64,000 bases of DNA from Callipepla californica brunnescens (Eukaryota > Chordata > Aves > Galliformes > Odontophoridae): NCBI GenBank assembly GCA_023055505.1, contig JALIRH010000150.1, positions 372,001-436,000 of the forward strand, given 5' to 3'. The position numbers and the translations under genes were made by a program. Within the stretch, counting starts at the first letter, position 1. Each line of letters starts with the position of its first letter. Shown in pieces: positions 26,171-39,905 of this stretch. Below the pieces are notes generated by a model. It was not told where the DNA came from. It ran no database searches and saw only the letters and a program-made list of their open reading frames with translations.

Positions 26171-28122
26171 CTTTGTTAGCACCCAATCCTAGTTCTGTTC
26201 ACAAGTCTGTGCTCAAATGAATCATCATCTAACCAACACAAGGGGGAAGTGCAAGCCAGCACTACCAGGTTTTATTTGCAGCCCTGCCGCTGCCTCGCTG
26301 TGTGACTTCCAGCAGTCAATAAACCTAACTGTGCTTTAATTTAATGATCTATAAAGTGGATATATTGCTCAGTTAGCTTCACTGTCACCCAGTGAAGTCA
26401 GTTAATATTCAAAAAAGATTTGAAGCATACCCTATTATCTGTCAATCTTGAAGTGGTCTCATTTGAGTATTTAAGCTGGAATTCTACCTGTGATATTTTC
26501 CAGAACAACAAACACCGTCCTACCTGATCACAACTAAACCCGATTTAGATTAAAGAGACTTGAATGCAGAAAGAATTAAGAGGATTGTCACAAGCACCCT
26601 GGCAACCACACGGATATGGAGCACCATCTAGTGTCACACAAAAACCCTCTATTTCACACTCCCGTGTCCCTTCAGAGCAATACTGCTTTATTTTACGTCC
26701 TGTGAACAGCTACAAGAACAGGTAAGAACCTGATCATTTTGGGTGCTACGCATTAGCCAAACAAATGTCTTCTTCAATTCTGCCTCTGTGGATGAGAATA
26801 TTTTGAAAGGCAAAGTTGCTAGGTTACTTTTTCAGCTTGTTTGGCAAAGAGGAATTGCACTGAGACGTTTTCGGCTGTTCAGTGCTCGAGTTTTTTTTGG
26901 CAACATGCTGGGGTAGCACTTTAGAAGGGAAGTGCCAATATCTCCATAGATGCTGTCAAAGACCCTGTGGAAGAGGCAGCGCATCACCTGCTGGGAGGGC
27001 AGCTCTGTCCCCAAAACGATGGGGGGGGGGGGGGGGGGGGGTAACAGTTTCTTCCCAAAGCAGGAAAGGCAGGTGCCTGGCCTGTCTGCAGCAGGCATAG
27101 AGCTCACAACATACTGCCTCCATGCTGATCCGTTCACATCAGTCCTTCCTAGAGGAAAGCCAGATGCTCATCTCTCCCTGATGCTTGCAAGCAAGCAAGA
27201 GCATTGTAGCAAAGTCAGAAGAGGCACACTTCATGAGAAAATACCGAGTAATAAATCAGCCTGTGACTGAGAAGGTTGAAAAACACTACATTGAATATAA
27301 AGTCAAATTTATGATCTGGCAGCATATCTAAAACAATTTCAGCAATTAGTCACTGGGACCAGAGGAACTGCCCATTGAACACGTATATTCTCTGCCTCTG
27401 AGGTCTAGAAATCAAATCCAACTCCTTTTAACATGTTTTTGTCAAACACCCATCTCTGAAGCTCTGTGCAGCAGCTTTTATTCATGCAACAGAATGAACA
27501 GGGTGAACTAGAAGCTCCCCCTGCAGAAACACTTCTCAACCTCTGAAAACATCAGCCAGACTAACAGCAAAATGCCAGTTTCATCTCTGCTGCTGATTTA
27601 CTTCAAACCTCAGCAGTCCAGAAGCACTGCCTGGCAGCTCAGCCATTCTCACTCCAGGTGAGATCCTCTGCACATCAGCTCTGCTAACACCTCTGCTGGG
27701 CTAACCAATAAATATTTTTAGGAAAGCAAGCTGAAACAGACAATGTCTGTGTCCTGAGATAAAGAGAAATGTATATTATTCAGACAAAGTACAATGCCAG
27801 TAAGTTCAACATAATTAATTTTATGAGATTTTCAAATGACATTTTGCTTTGTTTTAATATTGAGCTCTGACTTTCATACAGGGCATTAAGAAAAGTTAGT
27901 GTTCAGCAGCCCTCTCTGCTTCTAGGGAGATCATACTCGCTCTCCATTATGTTAACAGGCTCTCATAAAAGCTAGCAGAATGAGACCAGACAGTATCCAA
28001 GGTCTGCTGGCATGACACAGCCCTCCTGCGCACCTTTCTTACACTGAGACAGATGCGTGGAGTCCATTTGACACAAATCACATCTTCTCAAAACCAATTT
28101 CTCTTGATTTGTCACATCTGCA
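26171..28122. other. Left flank of the palindrome, no gene seen
   Basis: Noncoding sequence up to the palindrome edge. It contains the G21 tract and one exon-like 46-nt segment (26676-26721). The last 150 bp before the arm keep a minus-strand frame open across the edge (27972-28478), but this may be chance. Confidence 0.45.
27021..27041 (+). repeat. Poly-G tract (21 nt)
   Basis: Uninterrupted run of 21 G, a likely site of sequencing length error. Confidence 0.95.
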
Positions 28123-28133
28123 AGGCCTAATGC

Positions 28134-31100
28134 TAGCAGCACAAGAGATGGACTAAGGCACAGACAGCAGTAGACTGCACACCAAGATGAAATACACTGT
28201 TCCTTAAGATTTTGGATACACACAGCCCCCACTGCTTCTGCAGTGTAAGATCCCCTCCAAGGTAACGCCGTGATTTTCCCCACAACAAGCAATCTATTTT
28301 TTTTTCTGTTTAAGACCCGAAGCAGCCACCTCAGATCTACCGCCACCAGCTTTAAGAGACAAATGACAGTAAGAGAAGACTCACACTGCAACACTCCCAG
28401 GACACTCGAACGTTCAAAGCCAACAAGTCCCCAGAGGAGCACAAAGGTTAAGTACAACAGTGCACACATCTGATGCAATGCTGTTCAGGAAGCATTTTCA
28501 CTGCTTTGACACCGCTTCTGACAGAGTGAGGTTTGTAATAAACATCAGTTAGAGGGAAGACCAACTTCTCTTCTCTCTAAAGGGCCACCCTGTAATTTTG
28601 GAGTAAATCATCTCGCCGTGTTTTACATGCAGACAGGATCCCGCATTGCGACGAAAAGCAGCAGCAGATACGTGTAGTGGCTCAGATTTAGCTATTGCTG
28701 TTAACTAAGGGAAACACACACCTACAAGCACGACAGGTTCAAAACACTTGGAACTATAAATAGGAACTTTTGATAAACATATTCCAGACTGTCACAGTTT
28801 GATTACTGCCTTCCAGCTTACATTTAATGCCGAGTGACTCTCAAGCTACCTGGTGAAGCCTTGGTACAAACATACCTTGAGGTCACTGCTGGTGAACTAT
28901 GCAACAACCCCCAGTTATAATTGGAAATCCCATTGCTGCTTCACAACACCCTAGGTTTTACACAATCCAGTTAGGGATTTCATTTCCTTTAGACCACAAC
29001 ACCTTCTAGGGAACCCTTCAAGTCTTGCAGTTATTTTTTTAATCATTTTATTGATCAAAGATAAGCGTTTGGTCTTTGGGAAAAGGTTCCTGTTAGCAGC
29101 CATTGGGCACGTAGGTAGAGGCTGAGCAGGCAGCACAAGGCCATGTCCTCCTGTCCCAGCTACAGCACAGACAGTGCTGCTGCTAATCCCTACTTTTAAG
29201 GGCTTCTCCTTAAATATGCCACGACTTTAACACAAAACGACCTAAGTGAATAACATACGCATTCTTAAGGAACAACACACAGCACACATGCAGCACTGTT
29301 TGTGGCACTGTTTGCCAAGCACGAGTTCAGAGGATTTTCTATAACTCTCCCCAGCCCGTAAAGCAATACCTGCTATTTCCACGCTTGCAGTGGTGGCTTT
29401 AAAGCTACGTGTCCACCCCTAAAATGAAAACCAGCTTCATTCACGCCCTGAAGACATAACCTCACTGTGAACTTCAAGAGGCAAACCTTAAAATAGTTCC
29501 ACCGCTTTTGGTTATGGTTTCCCTACACAGATTGCTGCCCACATTTTCATGATGATTAAAAAAGGCAGAAAGACAACAAGGGGAAAAAAAAAAAAAAAAA
29601 GCAAGCCCACACAAAGACACAGCACATGGCCTTTCCTTCATACACCGCCACACAGACTGACTCCGAAGCAGCAGGTGAAGCCTGCAGGGGCAGGCACAGG
29701 ACTGCACTTTGCTGCTAATCAACAGCAGGTGCCATGGCAATTCCCACACAGTCCTTTCACATCTCTCTCAATTCATGAAAAGGTGGAAATTAAGAACCCC
29801 GACCAATAGTTGCCTGCTAGAGAGGCAAAAAAAAGCTGGTCTTCTCTCCTGCTCCCAGAGCTCCAAATGCTCCTTTTCATTCTTTCCTCCCACCCAGGCA
29901 GGGAGGCAGTTCCACCCACGGTCACCCCTTGCACCGTGAGCTTCACCATGGGATTTCCTCCCTGGCCACCTCAGCTGCTGCACTGCTGATGCTCACTTTC
30001 CTGCTGCTCCCCACTTCCCAGCCAGCCCCCAGCACAACCACCTCGGCTTGAAAATAACAGGTGGCCGTACCACCCCAGCACTGCCTCTTCTCCCTTTCAC
30101 CTGGTGTATTTTTGCTTGTTTTTCTCTTCTCACATTTCCCCCACTGACCTTTCTTATCCTCCTCTCAGTTAAGAAGAGGCTCACATTTCAAGGCACAAAA
30201 TCTGCCTAGCGAACACGAGTAGAGTCAAGAGGCAAAATTAATAGCTTTATTCTGGAAATAACACTGCTACGAAAAACTCCCAGAGCACTCAGCCCCTCAG
30301 GCTACGTTTCCTAGTAATTTTTCCTACAGTAGCTGTCAGAAAGGCTGCTCCGTGCTTTACAGGCCGTCTGTTCTGTTGTACAGAGAGACCCCAACAGTAA
30401 AATGGCTTTTAAGTCTCAAGATCCCACAGCAGGAAAGGGCTGGTAACAAACAGCAGATGACAGCTAGCTGAGCAGCTTGGGTTTCAGCACAAGGACCCGG
30501 GCTGCTTTTGTCTCCTCCAAGCTCAAGAGGAAGCAGTACCATCGGGTGCTGGAGCAGCACACAGAGGCTGGGCAGGCACTGGCACACTGCTGCTGCTCAG
30601 CCCTTGCAGAAGCCACATCCTCCATGCGTGCTGGTCCCAGGTATGGAGCTCCATCCAGCCCACCGCAGCGCTGGGATGCAGATGTACACCGCACACAGCA
30701 CACTTTTCAAGTTACAATCTTCTACTCAAAGCAATTCAGATCTCAAATCTCTTTTCACATGACAGAAGTTCGCTCGCTGCTTTACCCGCAGTTTACATTT
30801 TCTGCTTTAAAACTCAGCATTTCAAAAAGCACTTCCAATGACATACCCAGTTATCTCTTAGCTATAAAACAGACACCTCTAGGTTTGGTTGCATCTGTCC
30901 ATCACTGTGGAGACTCCTATCTTTTTCACTCTTATCTAGCAAGTAGCAGATCTGAAGCTATTAAAAAGAGCATACTTCACAACTGAGCCTTTCCTCACCT
31001 GCCTTCGGTCACAGATGCATTCAGTAATTCGAGATCCTTATTCATCAGATGCTTCATTAGCACAGCCCCACCGCCCTCCTGGATAATACCTGTTTGGCTC

Positions 31101-34100
31101 TTACTGCTGGACTGACTCCCACATGCTCCTTTGCTAGGCACTATGACACTAATGAACCTCTTCCAAATTTCTGCTGCCTCTGCACAGCAGGTTGCTTTGC
31201 AAAACAACAATGCTTTACATTCAGAAAGCTGCTGCCAGCTTACTTAAGGAAAAAAAACAAAAAACAACCAAACACTGAAGAGCACGACCTTTATCAAAGC
31301 CCCTACACCTTCCCCGTGCATTTTAAATGCCATTTATTTCTATGACAAAAGCACCTGCAATCCCTGGCTGAGGCCAGGGCTGAGCACATGCCCTCGGGCA
31401 GGCTGGCCCCAATACAAAGGAACACTAAGTACACAAGGCAGAGGGTGAGAGGTGTGAAGTCAACAACCAAGCCAGGGACAAAACCTGTCTCTCTTGAGTT
31501 GCATGGTTCTCAGCATAGCCCTGTGGATCTAAGGCCTCTCTGAAAGGTGTCCTACTTGGGGAATTTGCTTCTTTGTTCTCACACTCCATCCTGCACATCT
31601 TTAACCTCTAGCAGCCTCCTTCCTAAACCAACAACCTCCTCATCACACAATTCATTCCTCTTTCCTCAAATCCATTTCTCCCTTTGAGGATAGCTGCCTC
31701 CTCCTAGCTGCGTAACTACTTTCAGGTCATCATCTGGCAGGAGCTTTTAAACTTCTTTTGGTCCTCCTATCAACCAAAGCAGCATCAGAGGATCAATGCT
31801 GTTGCTGAACGTAGGGAGCACACCTGGGCTGGCTATGGAAGAGCCCACCAGAAACTCAGCAAGGAGTTAACAGTAGGAAATGCACTCTTGGAACAGTGAG
31901 ACAGCAGCATCAGCAAGACCTCAGTAGCACTGACCACAGCTGCACAGACCACTGCGTGTCCCTGGTGACCAGATCTGCCTCTCACTGGACCCAGTCCTAC
32001 CACCACAGGTTTGAAAAGGTTCCTGCCTTTGTAGTTATCTTTCTTAAAGGACAAAATTGAGCTAATCACAATCCATAAGGGATTTAAAATAAGACAATTT
32101 AATCCTTTAAGATTCATAATCCTACTTCGGAAGAGAAAAGCCAACTCAGCTTCCAGGGAACAGTTTAAAAAACTGAGATCTAGATCTTTTTTTTCCTGTT
32201 TTAGGAGTTTAGTTAGCAGGCTGCTTCCACTCAGATCTACCGAGTAATAAATGTTGAAGCATTAGGAGGGAAAAAGTAGAAAAGAGTAAGCAAGTAGTTT
32301 TGCTCAGCCATGTTTTAGATACTAATTTTGATAGCCTGATGCAACCAGCTACCCAAACTAGCACTCACACAACTAACAGTACCTTATTCTAAAACACAGG
32401 TCTCCACAATGTAATCACAAAGCCGTTTGTACCAATCAACCCAGCTACATAATCCCCTTCACACCTGTAAAAGTTGTCTCACTCCATCAGCTTCCAGCAC
32501 CACTACACAGTTCTTCTCTGAACGGGACAGGACAGTGACTCCGACCTCCCCCATGCACACCCACTTGGGTCGCAACAGGTGGTTTCCAACAGAAACAGAT
32601 ATGCATTCCATGCCACGCACACCTGTGTTTACATAACGGACAACGTGCCCAGTATTTCACCTAAGGATGTTTTGAGAGTGGTTTAACTCAGCTGTGTTGC
32701 ACACTACATACACACACGCTTATAAACACAAAGGGTTCAAATTCACGGAAACTGAAACCAACGACATCACAGCCTTCCCTGTCTAGCCCCCACGAGACAG
32801 ACCAGCACAAAACTGGGGTTCAGGGAACAAAGCTAAGCAAGCTTCTCCTCTTTATCGGTTTTTGAATCATATAAGCAATAGCAGCTATGAACAGCTCTCC
32901 TACCAACTCTGCAGCCCCAGTCAAGGGAGAAGCCTTAGCCCACCATTTAGGCTAGAAGATATGAGTAGCAGCAGCATCACACTCTCGTCCACTGAGACCA
33001 ACACCAAGGCACAACAGAACTAATACAGAAGCAGACAGCAGCAAAGGCAGAGTTTAAAACAACTGCGTGCGCTTTATGAGTCTTGGGAAGTCTGAGAGGC
33101 AGAGGGAAGCCCTGCAGAATACTACACTACATCGTTCTGCTCGTGAAGAAGCAAGATCACTTCAGACAGGCTCTTAGCAATACCAAGCAAGGCATTCACA
33201 GCTAGGCCAATAGTCACATACAGAAAGAAGAGCTGAACTCACCCCACTGGTGAAGGCGTTCTCTGGCCACACAGCACTCCTTCCCAGCAAGCACCCAGGC
33301 CCAAGAGGCACTCTCCCTTCAGGGCCCAGCCCTTAAAGGAGGGCACCACCCCGCATCCTCTCCTTCTGGTCAGCTGGGGAGCTCAGGTGCAAGCAATGTC
33401 CCTGTGCTCCCTGGGCCGGCCTCACCCCTTCACCAGGTGTGCAATCACCACTTCAAGCCGTCACCTAACAGCTCCCCTGCAGATACCAGATCCTGCAATA
33501 CAACAGCTGAGCACACTTTCTTAATGTTACTTGGTACACAGTCCCCTTCACAAGTAAATTAAGAATAATAGTAACTGAAGTTTACCTGCCACTTTGCATT
33601 GTGTTCACATGAGCTAATTCTTCTTTTATGAAGTTTTCTAGGGTTGCCTTGAGCTGCTTCATAAGTGGGAAGTACCCACACCTGAATTAATTACTCTTTA
33701 GGCTCAGACTGCAGCTGTACTTCATTGTACTAACACACCACAAACATCCTAACATCTTTTCACACTTCTTTTCCTTCACAGGAAATTGAGGATGCCAACG
33801 CAGAGAATAAACACAGAAATTAACCTACCCAGAAGAGCAAAGCGAGCCTGGTATGCAGAAACATCATTAAAAAAAATCCCAGAAATGGATTAAAAGGTGA
33901 TGCTGAAGGAAGAATATAAGCAGCAGAGGAAACATGTTTTTACCTCCACCCTGAAAGCCGAGCAGCATGGCTATTTGATACAGATTCAGTAACTACAGCA
34001 CTGTTCCCTTGAGGAACAACTACAACCTCCAGGAACTCTTCAATAAAGAAGGTTTGGGTTGATAAATTCTAATGTGAACATACCAAATATTTCTTAGGGA

Positions 34101-37100
34101 AGCAAGCAGCAGCAGTGCTACCTGGTTTCTGTCCTACCATCAGCTGAAGTATTTTTTATTTGGTATGAACTAGGGAACAGCCCAGGAACACCACAAGTAC
34201 ATCTCCTGCTTTCAGTATTCCGTAAGACTGATTGCAAAGTCCTTCAGCCAATTATGCTACTTCCGCTCAAGGTCTGCTCTCCTGAGGCATTAAAGACACT
34301 TCGTTACAGCACCCATCTGACAGTGGATCTGGTTTAAGTGGAATAAAGGCATGCAGCTGGATCAGAGCTTTCAGACAACAGGTATCTCTTGAAGAAGAGG
34401 TTGAGAGCGTCTGAAGCATATCTGAAGCTTTCCCATCTGAGTTTCAACTACAACAAGAGTACTACCTGCCAGATTATAAGCCGAAATTCAAGTTTATTCC
34501 TAGAGCTCGAGGAATGAGAACAGCTGCGCACAATGTACTGAACTGACAAAACACATCGTTTGTGCGAGCCGGTGACCCAAGCTGGTCATTCACTAAGGAT
34601 ACCAACCAAAGAGAAAATGCAGTTCTGAAAGACAACGTGTTAAATCTGTGAAACACGGAGTGGGACAAGCACATTTGTGCACCAAAGGCCAGCAGCAAAT
34701 AAAGCTGGTATGGCCGGACACAGAAGCTAGCAAAGCACTACTGACATCTAGTGCTACTCTGCTGGTTGGTGACACTGAACTGACACTCTGCTGCTGCTGC
34801 TATTGCAACTTCAGCCGCCAAGTGTCAAAAGCAGATCTGAGGTAATGCCAGAGGAAGGCTTTAAGGAACCAAAGGCCTTTGTCAGCGTCACACCCTGTGA
34901 AGGAGTTACAGCACTCACTTTGAGAGCACTTTTACATCTCTAGCATCCTTGCTAGCCCCGATATTGCCCTGCTACTGCGTTCTGTCTCATGGGTAACAAC
35001 CAGTAGCCTACAAGCACCACATTACACTGTCTTTATCCTGCCATCAAGGTTGCCGTTCCTCAAAAGAACTGCACAAAACCTAGAAAACCTGCTCACTCTG
35101 GCATGCATTTAGGTCAGATCTGGCTCCTCCACACCAACAATTTCTGTTCCATCTTGCTTTTGGACAAGTGATCATTGCTACAGGTGTACTACTTGGCCCA
35201 CAGTGACTCGTGGGAGACATTTCTGTTCCTCCTACAGGTTTTACATCACTTCACATAATAGAAGTGAGATCAGAATGCTGTCTGGGAGCTTCTTTCCCAT
35301 TTTATAAATAAAAACTGTCACATATGCCACAACGGTACGTGTCAGAGCTGCACCGGCTCTATTGGATCTGACTGAAAGCAAAGGAATCTGCCTCTTCCCA
35401 AGGACAGGGCGGCCCCCAGGGAAGCAGGAGGAGGTACCAGGCCGCAGGCACACAGCAGCCACTCACGATCTTCCTGGGGTAGACAGGACACCCTAGAGGA
35501 GACACATCTGCTCCAGAAACAACAAAGAGGTGCTGCAGGCAGAGAGGGGAGAGGAGTGGGTCCACAAGATTTTCAAGTCAGCCACTCTGATGTTTCCACA
35601 TCTCTCAGGAAAGCCAACAGAGAGCTGTGTTCCTCACCGGATGAAAAACTAACAGCAAAATCCTGCCTTTTCGGCTTCACGTTATTTCCTGAACAGTACA
35701 CAATTAACAGGAGGCTTTGATGAGTCAATGCCGGTGTGAAGGGGAGACAAGGGAGCTGCAGGAAGACCTCACCTCCGCAACAGCACGCATCTCTGCCAGG
35801 ATGCATTGTTTGTAGCTGGCAGGGTGAAGGCAGTTATCACCCAACATCTGACTCAAACTTTTCCAAAAAAATCTCAGAGCTTAGGTGTGGTAGTGGGAAC
35901 AGGCACTTCCATCCTGTCAGAGGGAGCTGTCCCCGGCATCAGTGCAGAAGCACGCTTCGGAGGGGGTTTGCTCTCCTCTATATTTAATTAAAAATATCTT
36001 TCTAGCTGTTACTTCAAGAACCAGCAAGAACAAGCACTTGGAGGGGAGAGGACTGAAGTGGGGAAGAAGATCAGAATGACTTTCGACAGACTCATTTTTC
36101 CCACAAATAGCCCTTCTATTTTGCAGCACTATTTAATGCTCCTAAACGCTGAGAAGCAGCTGAGAGACCTGAAATCGCTGCTGTCCTGACATCCTGGGAG
36201 ACTCATGCCTGTACATGCAGACATGAGCTGGGGACTGTGAGCCCAGGAAACCTTGCAGGCACATGCTAGACAGAGGGAGCCAGCAAAATCCTTGCACTGA
36301 AAAATCAAGGCAGGTATTTGGGAAGGATGAAGCGGCTTCATTGGGCAGCGTGATTTGGTAGCACAGACCCAAGGAGAGCCCCAGTAGCTGTCAAGGGGCT
36401 CTCCTTTACCCCTCCTACGTATTCCCAGCAATAATTGCTTCCTCAGCTGTCCCACACACTTCAGTACACCCCCAGTTGCCAGTGCTCTACTTCCCTGATG
36501 CCTGAGTGAAGCTCTCCCACCAACTATTACTGTATTTAATGAGAGAAAACAGCCATTTCCTTCATTTTCAGTACACCAACAGGTTAACATGGTGCCCTCA
36601 GGAGCTCTGCCAAGGTTTCTGGCTGAATTCTCACTGTACAGCCGTTCTCAGAAACAAGAGAAATCCCTGCTGGGAGCTGCTGATGCCCTCCTGCTCAGAA
36701 TCCCTCCTTTCTTGACCCTGGCAGGGCAGCTGGTGATCGACTCATCACTAAGCTGCTTTTGAGGGCCAGTTAATTGAGGAAACTGATTAAGGAGCTTCAT
36801 CTGGAGGGTTGAGAGATGAAGGCTCAATCAGAAGCAAAATCAGGGATCTGCGCCACATCCTATCTGCCAAACGTGTCCAGGGACTGCAGCATCCCCCTCC
36901 CTTCACCACCACCCCCTCAGTACCTCCCTCCTCCTGAAGATGCACAGAGGATTTGGGGACTTTGTTCTCATCCATATCTCATTCAAAAGCCACAGGGTTT
37001 CCTCCTGGAGGAGCTGCCATTTCTAATATTCATTATTCCGTCCTCCAGAAGGTCTCTGAAATTGCAAGGTAGCATAGGCCTCCCAGACCTTAACTTTAAA

Positions 37101-39530
37101 ATCCAAATCTATCTGGGAATCGTAGGCTGACGACTGACGTCCAAAATGTTGTCCCTGTTTAACCAAATCTCTGCTGTAACCCAGGGGCAGCACAAAGGAC
37201 TGACAACCTCGTCACTCTCTGCCCCAGCAACCAGCACACTGGTTTGAGGCTGTCTCACTGAGCAGCTAAAGGACTCACACAGCGGAAACAAAACACTGAT
37301 GATGAAAAATGCCTTCTAGTTATTTCTAATTGAAAAAAAAAAAAAAAAAAATCAGGACCAGAAGCAAAATCCTCCACGGGGAACAGCCAAAGGCTCCTAC
37401 AGAAACCAGTGTGCGCTGGTTGGATGTGTTTCAATTCGCTTCAGTAACTAGCTGAATGAAAAAAGATGCACATGGGTCGTGATTTTGCTTTCATTTGCTT
37501 AACACCACAAATGCAAAGAGAAGCACTTGTGCAAACAGCCCAGCTCATGGTCTCTTGGTAACACAGTCCATTTTTCTATTCTGCTGTGATAATTACAAGC
37601 TCATAAAGATACATCTGTTGACCCAGACATACTGTTACTGCTGCTTTGATGCCTGCGTTGCTCTTCTTCCACTTTATTGCTTTCATTTTCCTCATACAGA
37701 CTACAAAATCAGTTGAATTGATAAAAACACATATCTTTCTCTGTCAAATTTAAAAATACAGCTCTAATACGCAAGTTTAGTCAATATCAGATTTAAGAGA
37801 AGAAAGCAGGAAGGATGAGGCCACACTGTCACTTCACAAAGACACTATTTTTCTTTGTGAAGCTTGCACTATTAATAGTTATAACTTCAGCTTGTGCCAA
37901 GCACTGCAGGTTCATGGGTTACACTGGAGTTTCACTACACACTGAGGAGAGCAGTACAGTGCTGGAAAAGGTCCCTGGTATTCAATCCCACTGCCAGCAT
38001 CCCAGAGCTTTACAGATTAAAAATATTGCATTTTTCCTCCCACCAGATGGATTAGAGCTGTAACAGGGAGAAGTCACTCAGTCAACACGAGCATTTTGAA
38101 CTACCTGCAGTAAAACGAGAGCAGAGAGGTTCTAGGTGACCCGAGCAGGATCCTGGAAGACACGGCAACCCCACAGTGACTCTACATGGGGTAAGACCTA
38201 AAGAGAGGACACGACTTCACATGAGGGTCCATCCAGCAATGCTTTCAGCCAGTACTTTGAAAAAAAACAACACCACACAAGTGATAGGAGACCCATTGCT
38301 CTCACGTACTTACACAGGAGTAACTTAAATCTCTGATCAATACAAGTTACTACTGAACACGAGGTTGTTCAGTAGTTTGTTCTGTCCAGTCATCCGTCCC
38401 AGCACCATATTATCAGCAAGGCAACATTTGACGGGGTCGAACCGACCTCTCCATCTCCCACATCTCCCTCTTCCTTACTAGTGAAAAAAGTGTGATTCTG
38501 TAGCGTAGCATGCCATATATCGAGGAGCAGTCTGCTTGGAGCCAAGCATTTGTTTGCTTGGGCAGCGAGCATCCAAGTTAGTTATGTGTGTTCAGTGCCT
38601 TAGCTGACGCAAAAAGTTGGTCAGCTACACTCAGTAGGTGTAACTGGTTGTCCGTCACTGCAACAGCTGAAGTACGCTGTGTTGAGCTGCAGCGCAGAGA
38701 GATATTCTCACCCTGTAGTGCTCAAACAGATTCCACAAGGCACGGCAAATTTCTGCCAACTGTTCCCTGTTGCCTCCCACAAGTAGCCCCGCAGCTGCCC
38801 CTCGGTACAGGAAGCAGCTCCTGCCCGGTCTTGATCCTTGATTCCCATCACCGGAGCATCACCGGCTGCCCCATCTCTGTCTCTCTGAGGACGAGACCCC
38901 ACTCTGTTCTACCTGCTGCAGCCTCTGCTGCCTGTTCCGTGTTATTTCCTTTTTCATTTCGAGGATTTCCTGCAGGAGAGGAGAGGAGAGAAGAGGAGCA
39001 GCCATCAGGGCACCGGCACTTCCGTGGAGCCCTGCATGATGGCAGCTCCTTGCCGCCATCCCCTCCCGCTTTCCTCAGCCGGACTCCTCCATCGGGACTA
39101 CCATCCCCCACAGGGCCGGAGGTGCAGACCTATAGGAGGGGACTCCTCCCACCCTGTGCCCCACAGCAGCACTGCTGCTCCTGCAAACCCACACCGGGCT
39201 CTGTGCCACCACATCTGCTCACCATGATCCTTGATTCACCGGCCTTTCTCATGGTGTCCTCCACCTTCTTCATATGCGCCTGTGAGAGGGGAGAGGAGCA
39301 ACAGCACTGTCAGGGCACTGAGCGCTCCTGCCAGCTCTGCATCCCACCGGAGGTGCCCGGCCCGGTGCTGGGCATCCCACGGGCAGGGTGGCCTCCAGCC
39401 GGCAGCTTGTCCCCCTGGGCCTTCTGCGTCTGTCCGCCCGTCAGCTCACCTCCTCCAGCACCTCCAGCAGCTTCACACGCTGAAGCGCGGACATTGTGCC
39501 GCTGGCAATCTGAGCCCGCATTTTTTCCAT
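28134..39530 (-). CDS. Unidentified multi-exon gene candidate, left-arm copy
   Basis: Mirror copy of the right-arm gene candidate, read on the minus strand away from the spacer. Exon-like segments are at 39450-39530 (ATG at 39528-39530), 39223-39279, 38913-38969, 37633-37700, about 37021-37173, 35467-35532, 32465-32622, 30999-31194 and 29370-29418, with an ambiguous last one around 28134-28385. All but the last are unchanged in sequence between arms as far as I compared. In the last, the left copy has nine T in place of eight at 28297-28305 and so switches reading frame. The copies point away from each other, with start regions about 12.7 kb apart. Confidence 0.35.
38374..38608 (-). pseudogene. 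Endogenous retrovirus env (transmembrane subunit) relic, left arm
   Basis: Read on the minus strand, this 235-bp piece resembles part of the transmembrane envelope subunit of avian-type retroviruses, around the region after the fusion peptide. It has stops and is too short to be functional. It is about 93% like the spacer copy at 45580-45817. Identification is from general resemblance, without alignment. Confidence 0.5.
39450..39530 (-). CDS. Candidate first coding exon (left arm)
   Basis: Exact mirror of the right-arm first exon: ATG, 27 residues starting MEKMRAQ, donor GTGAGC read on the minus strand. Exons at 39223-39279 and 38913-38969 follow in phase 0. Confidence 0.5.
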
Positions 39531-39845
39531 GCTTGCACAGAGCCTGCCACCGACAGAATGGGGTCGTCGGGTTCCGTGCCCCCTTGCCCCTGTTCCTGCC
39601 CCACCCCGGGGCCTCTGTGAGGTCAGCACGTTCCTGTGATGTCACCAGCACCTCCTTGTGACACCACCGGCACTCTCAACCCTGAGACCCCCTCCTTCGG
39701 CCCCAGCAGCCCCTCGCGATGCCCACTGGGGTGGCTGTGTCGCAGTGATGCTGCAGGAACAGGGTCACCACTGCCCACAGGGATGTGGCCACCACCGGAC
39801 CGGGGCTGGGGCTAGGCGCTGGCACAGGCAGCAGCCCCAGCACCC

Positions 39846-39905
39846 TGGAGATCATAGAACCAACCGCAGGATGGCGTGGCTTGGGAGGGTCCTCGAAGAT
39901 CAAAG
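39846..39905 (-). mobile_element. Short CR1 3' tail (left arm)
   Basis: GATCATAGAACCAACCGCAG, then GGCTTGGGAGGGTCCTCGAA and GATCAAAG, resemble the reverse complement of the extreme CR1 3' end. Short and diverged. Confidence 0.5.

Noticed and set aside
33250..33480. Possible LTR-like block (AGCCCTTAAAGGAGGGC)
   Set aside because: It has a TATA-like box reminiscent of the solo LTR at 3672, but no TG...CA ends or target duplication could be found.
36129..36590. 153-codon minus frame and its mirror 55146-55607
   Set aside because: No splice support. Its presence in both arms only reflects the palindrome.
38588..39661. 357-codon + frame in the left arm and its mirror in the right (52075-53148)
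   Set aside because: It lies antisense to three well-spliced exon candidates in a GC-rich stretch where stops are rare, and has no recognisable domain.
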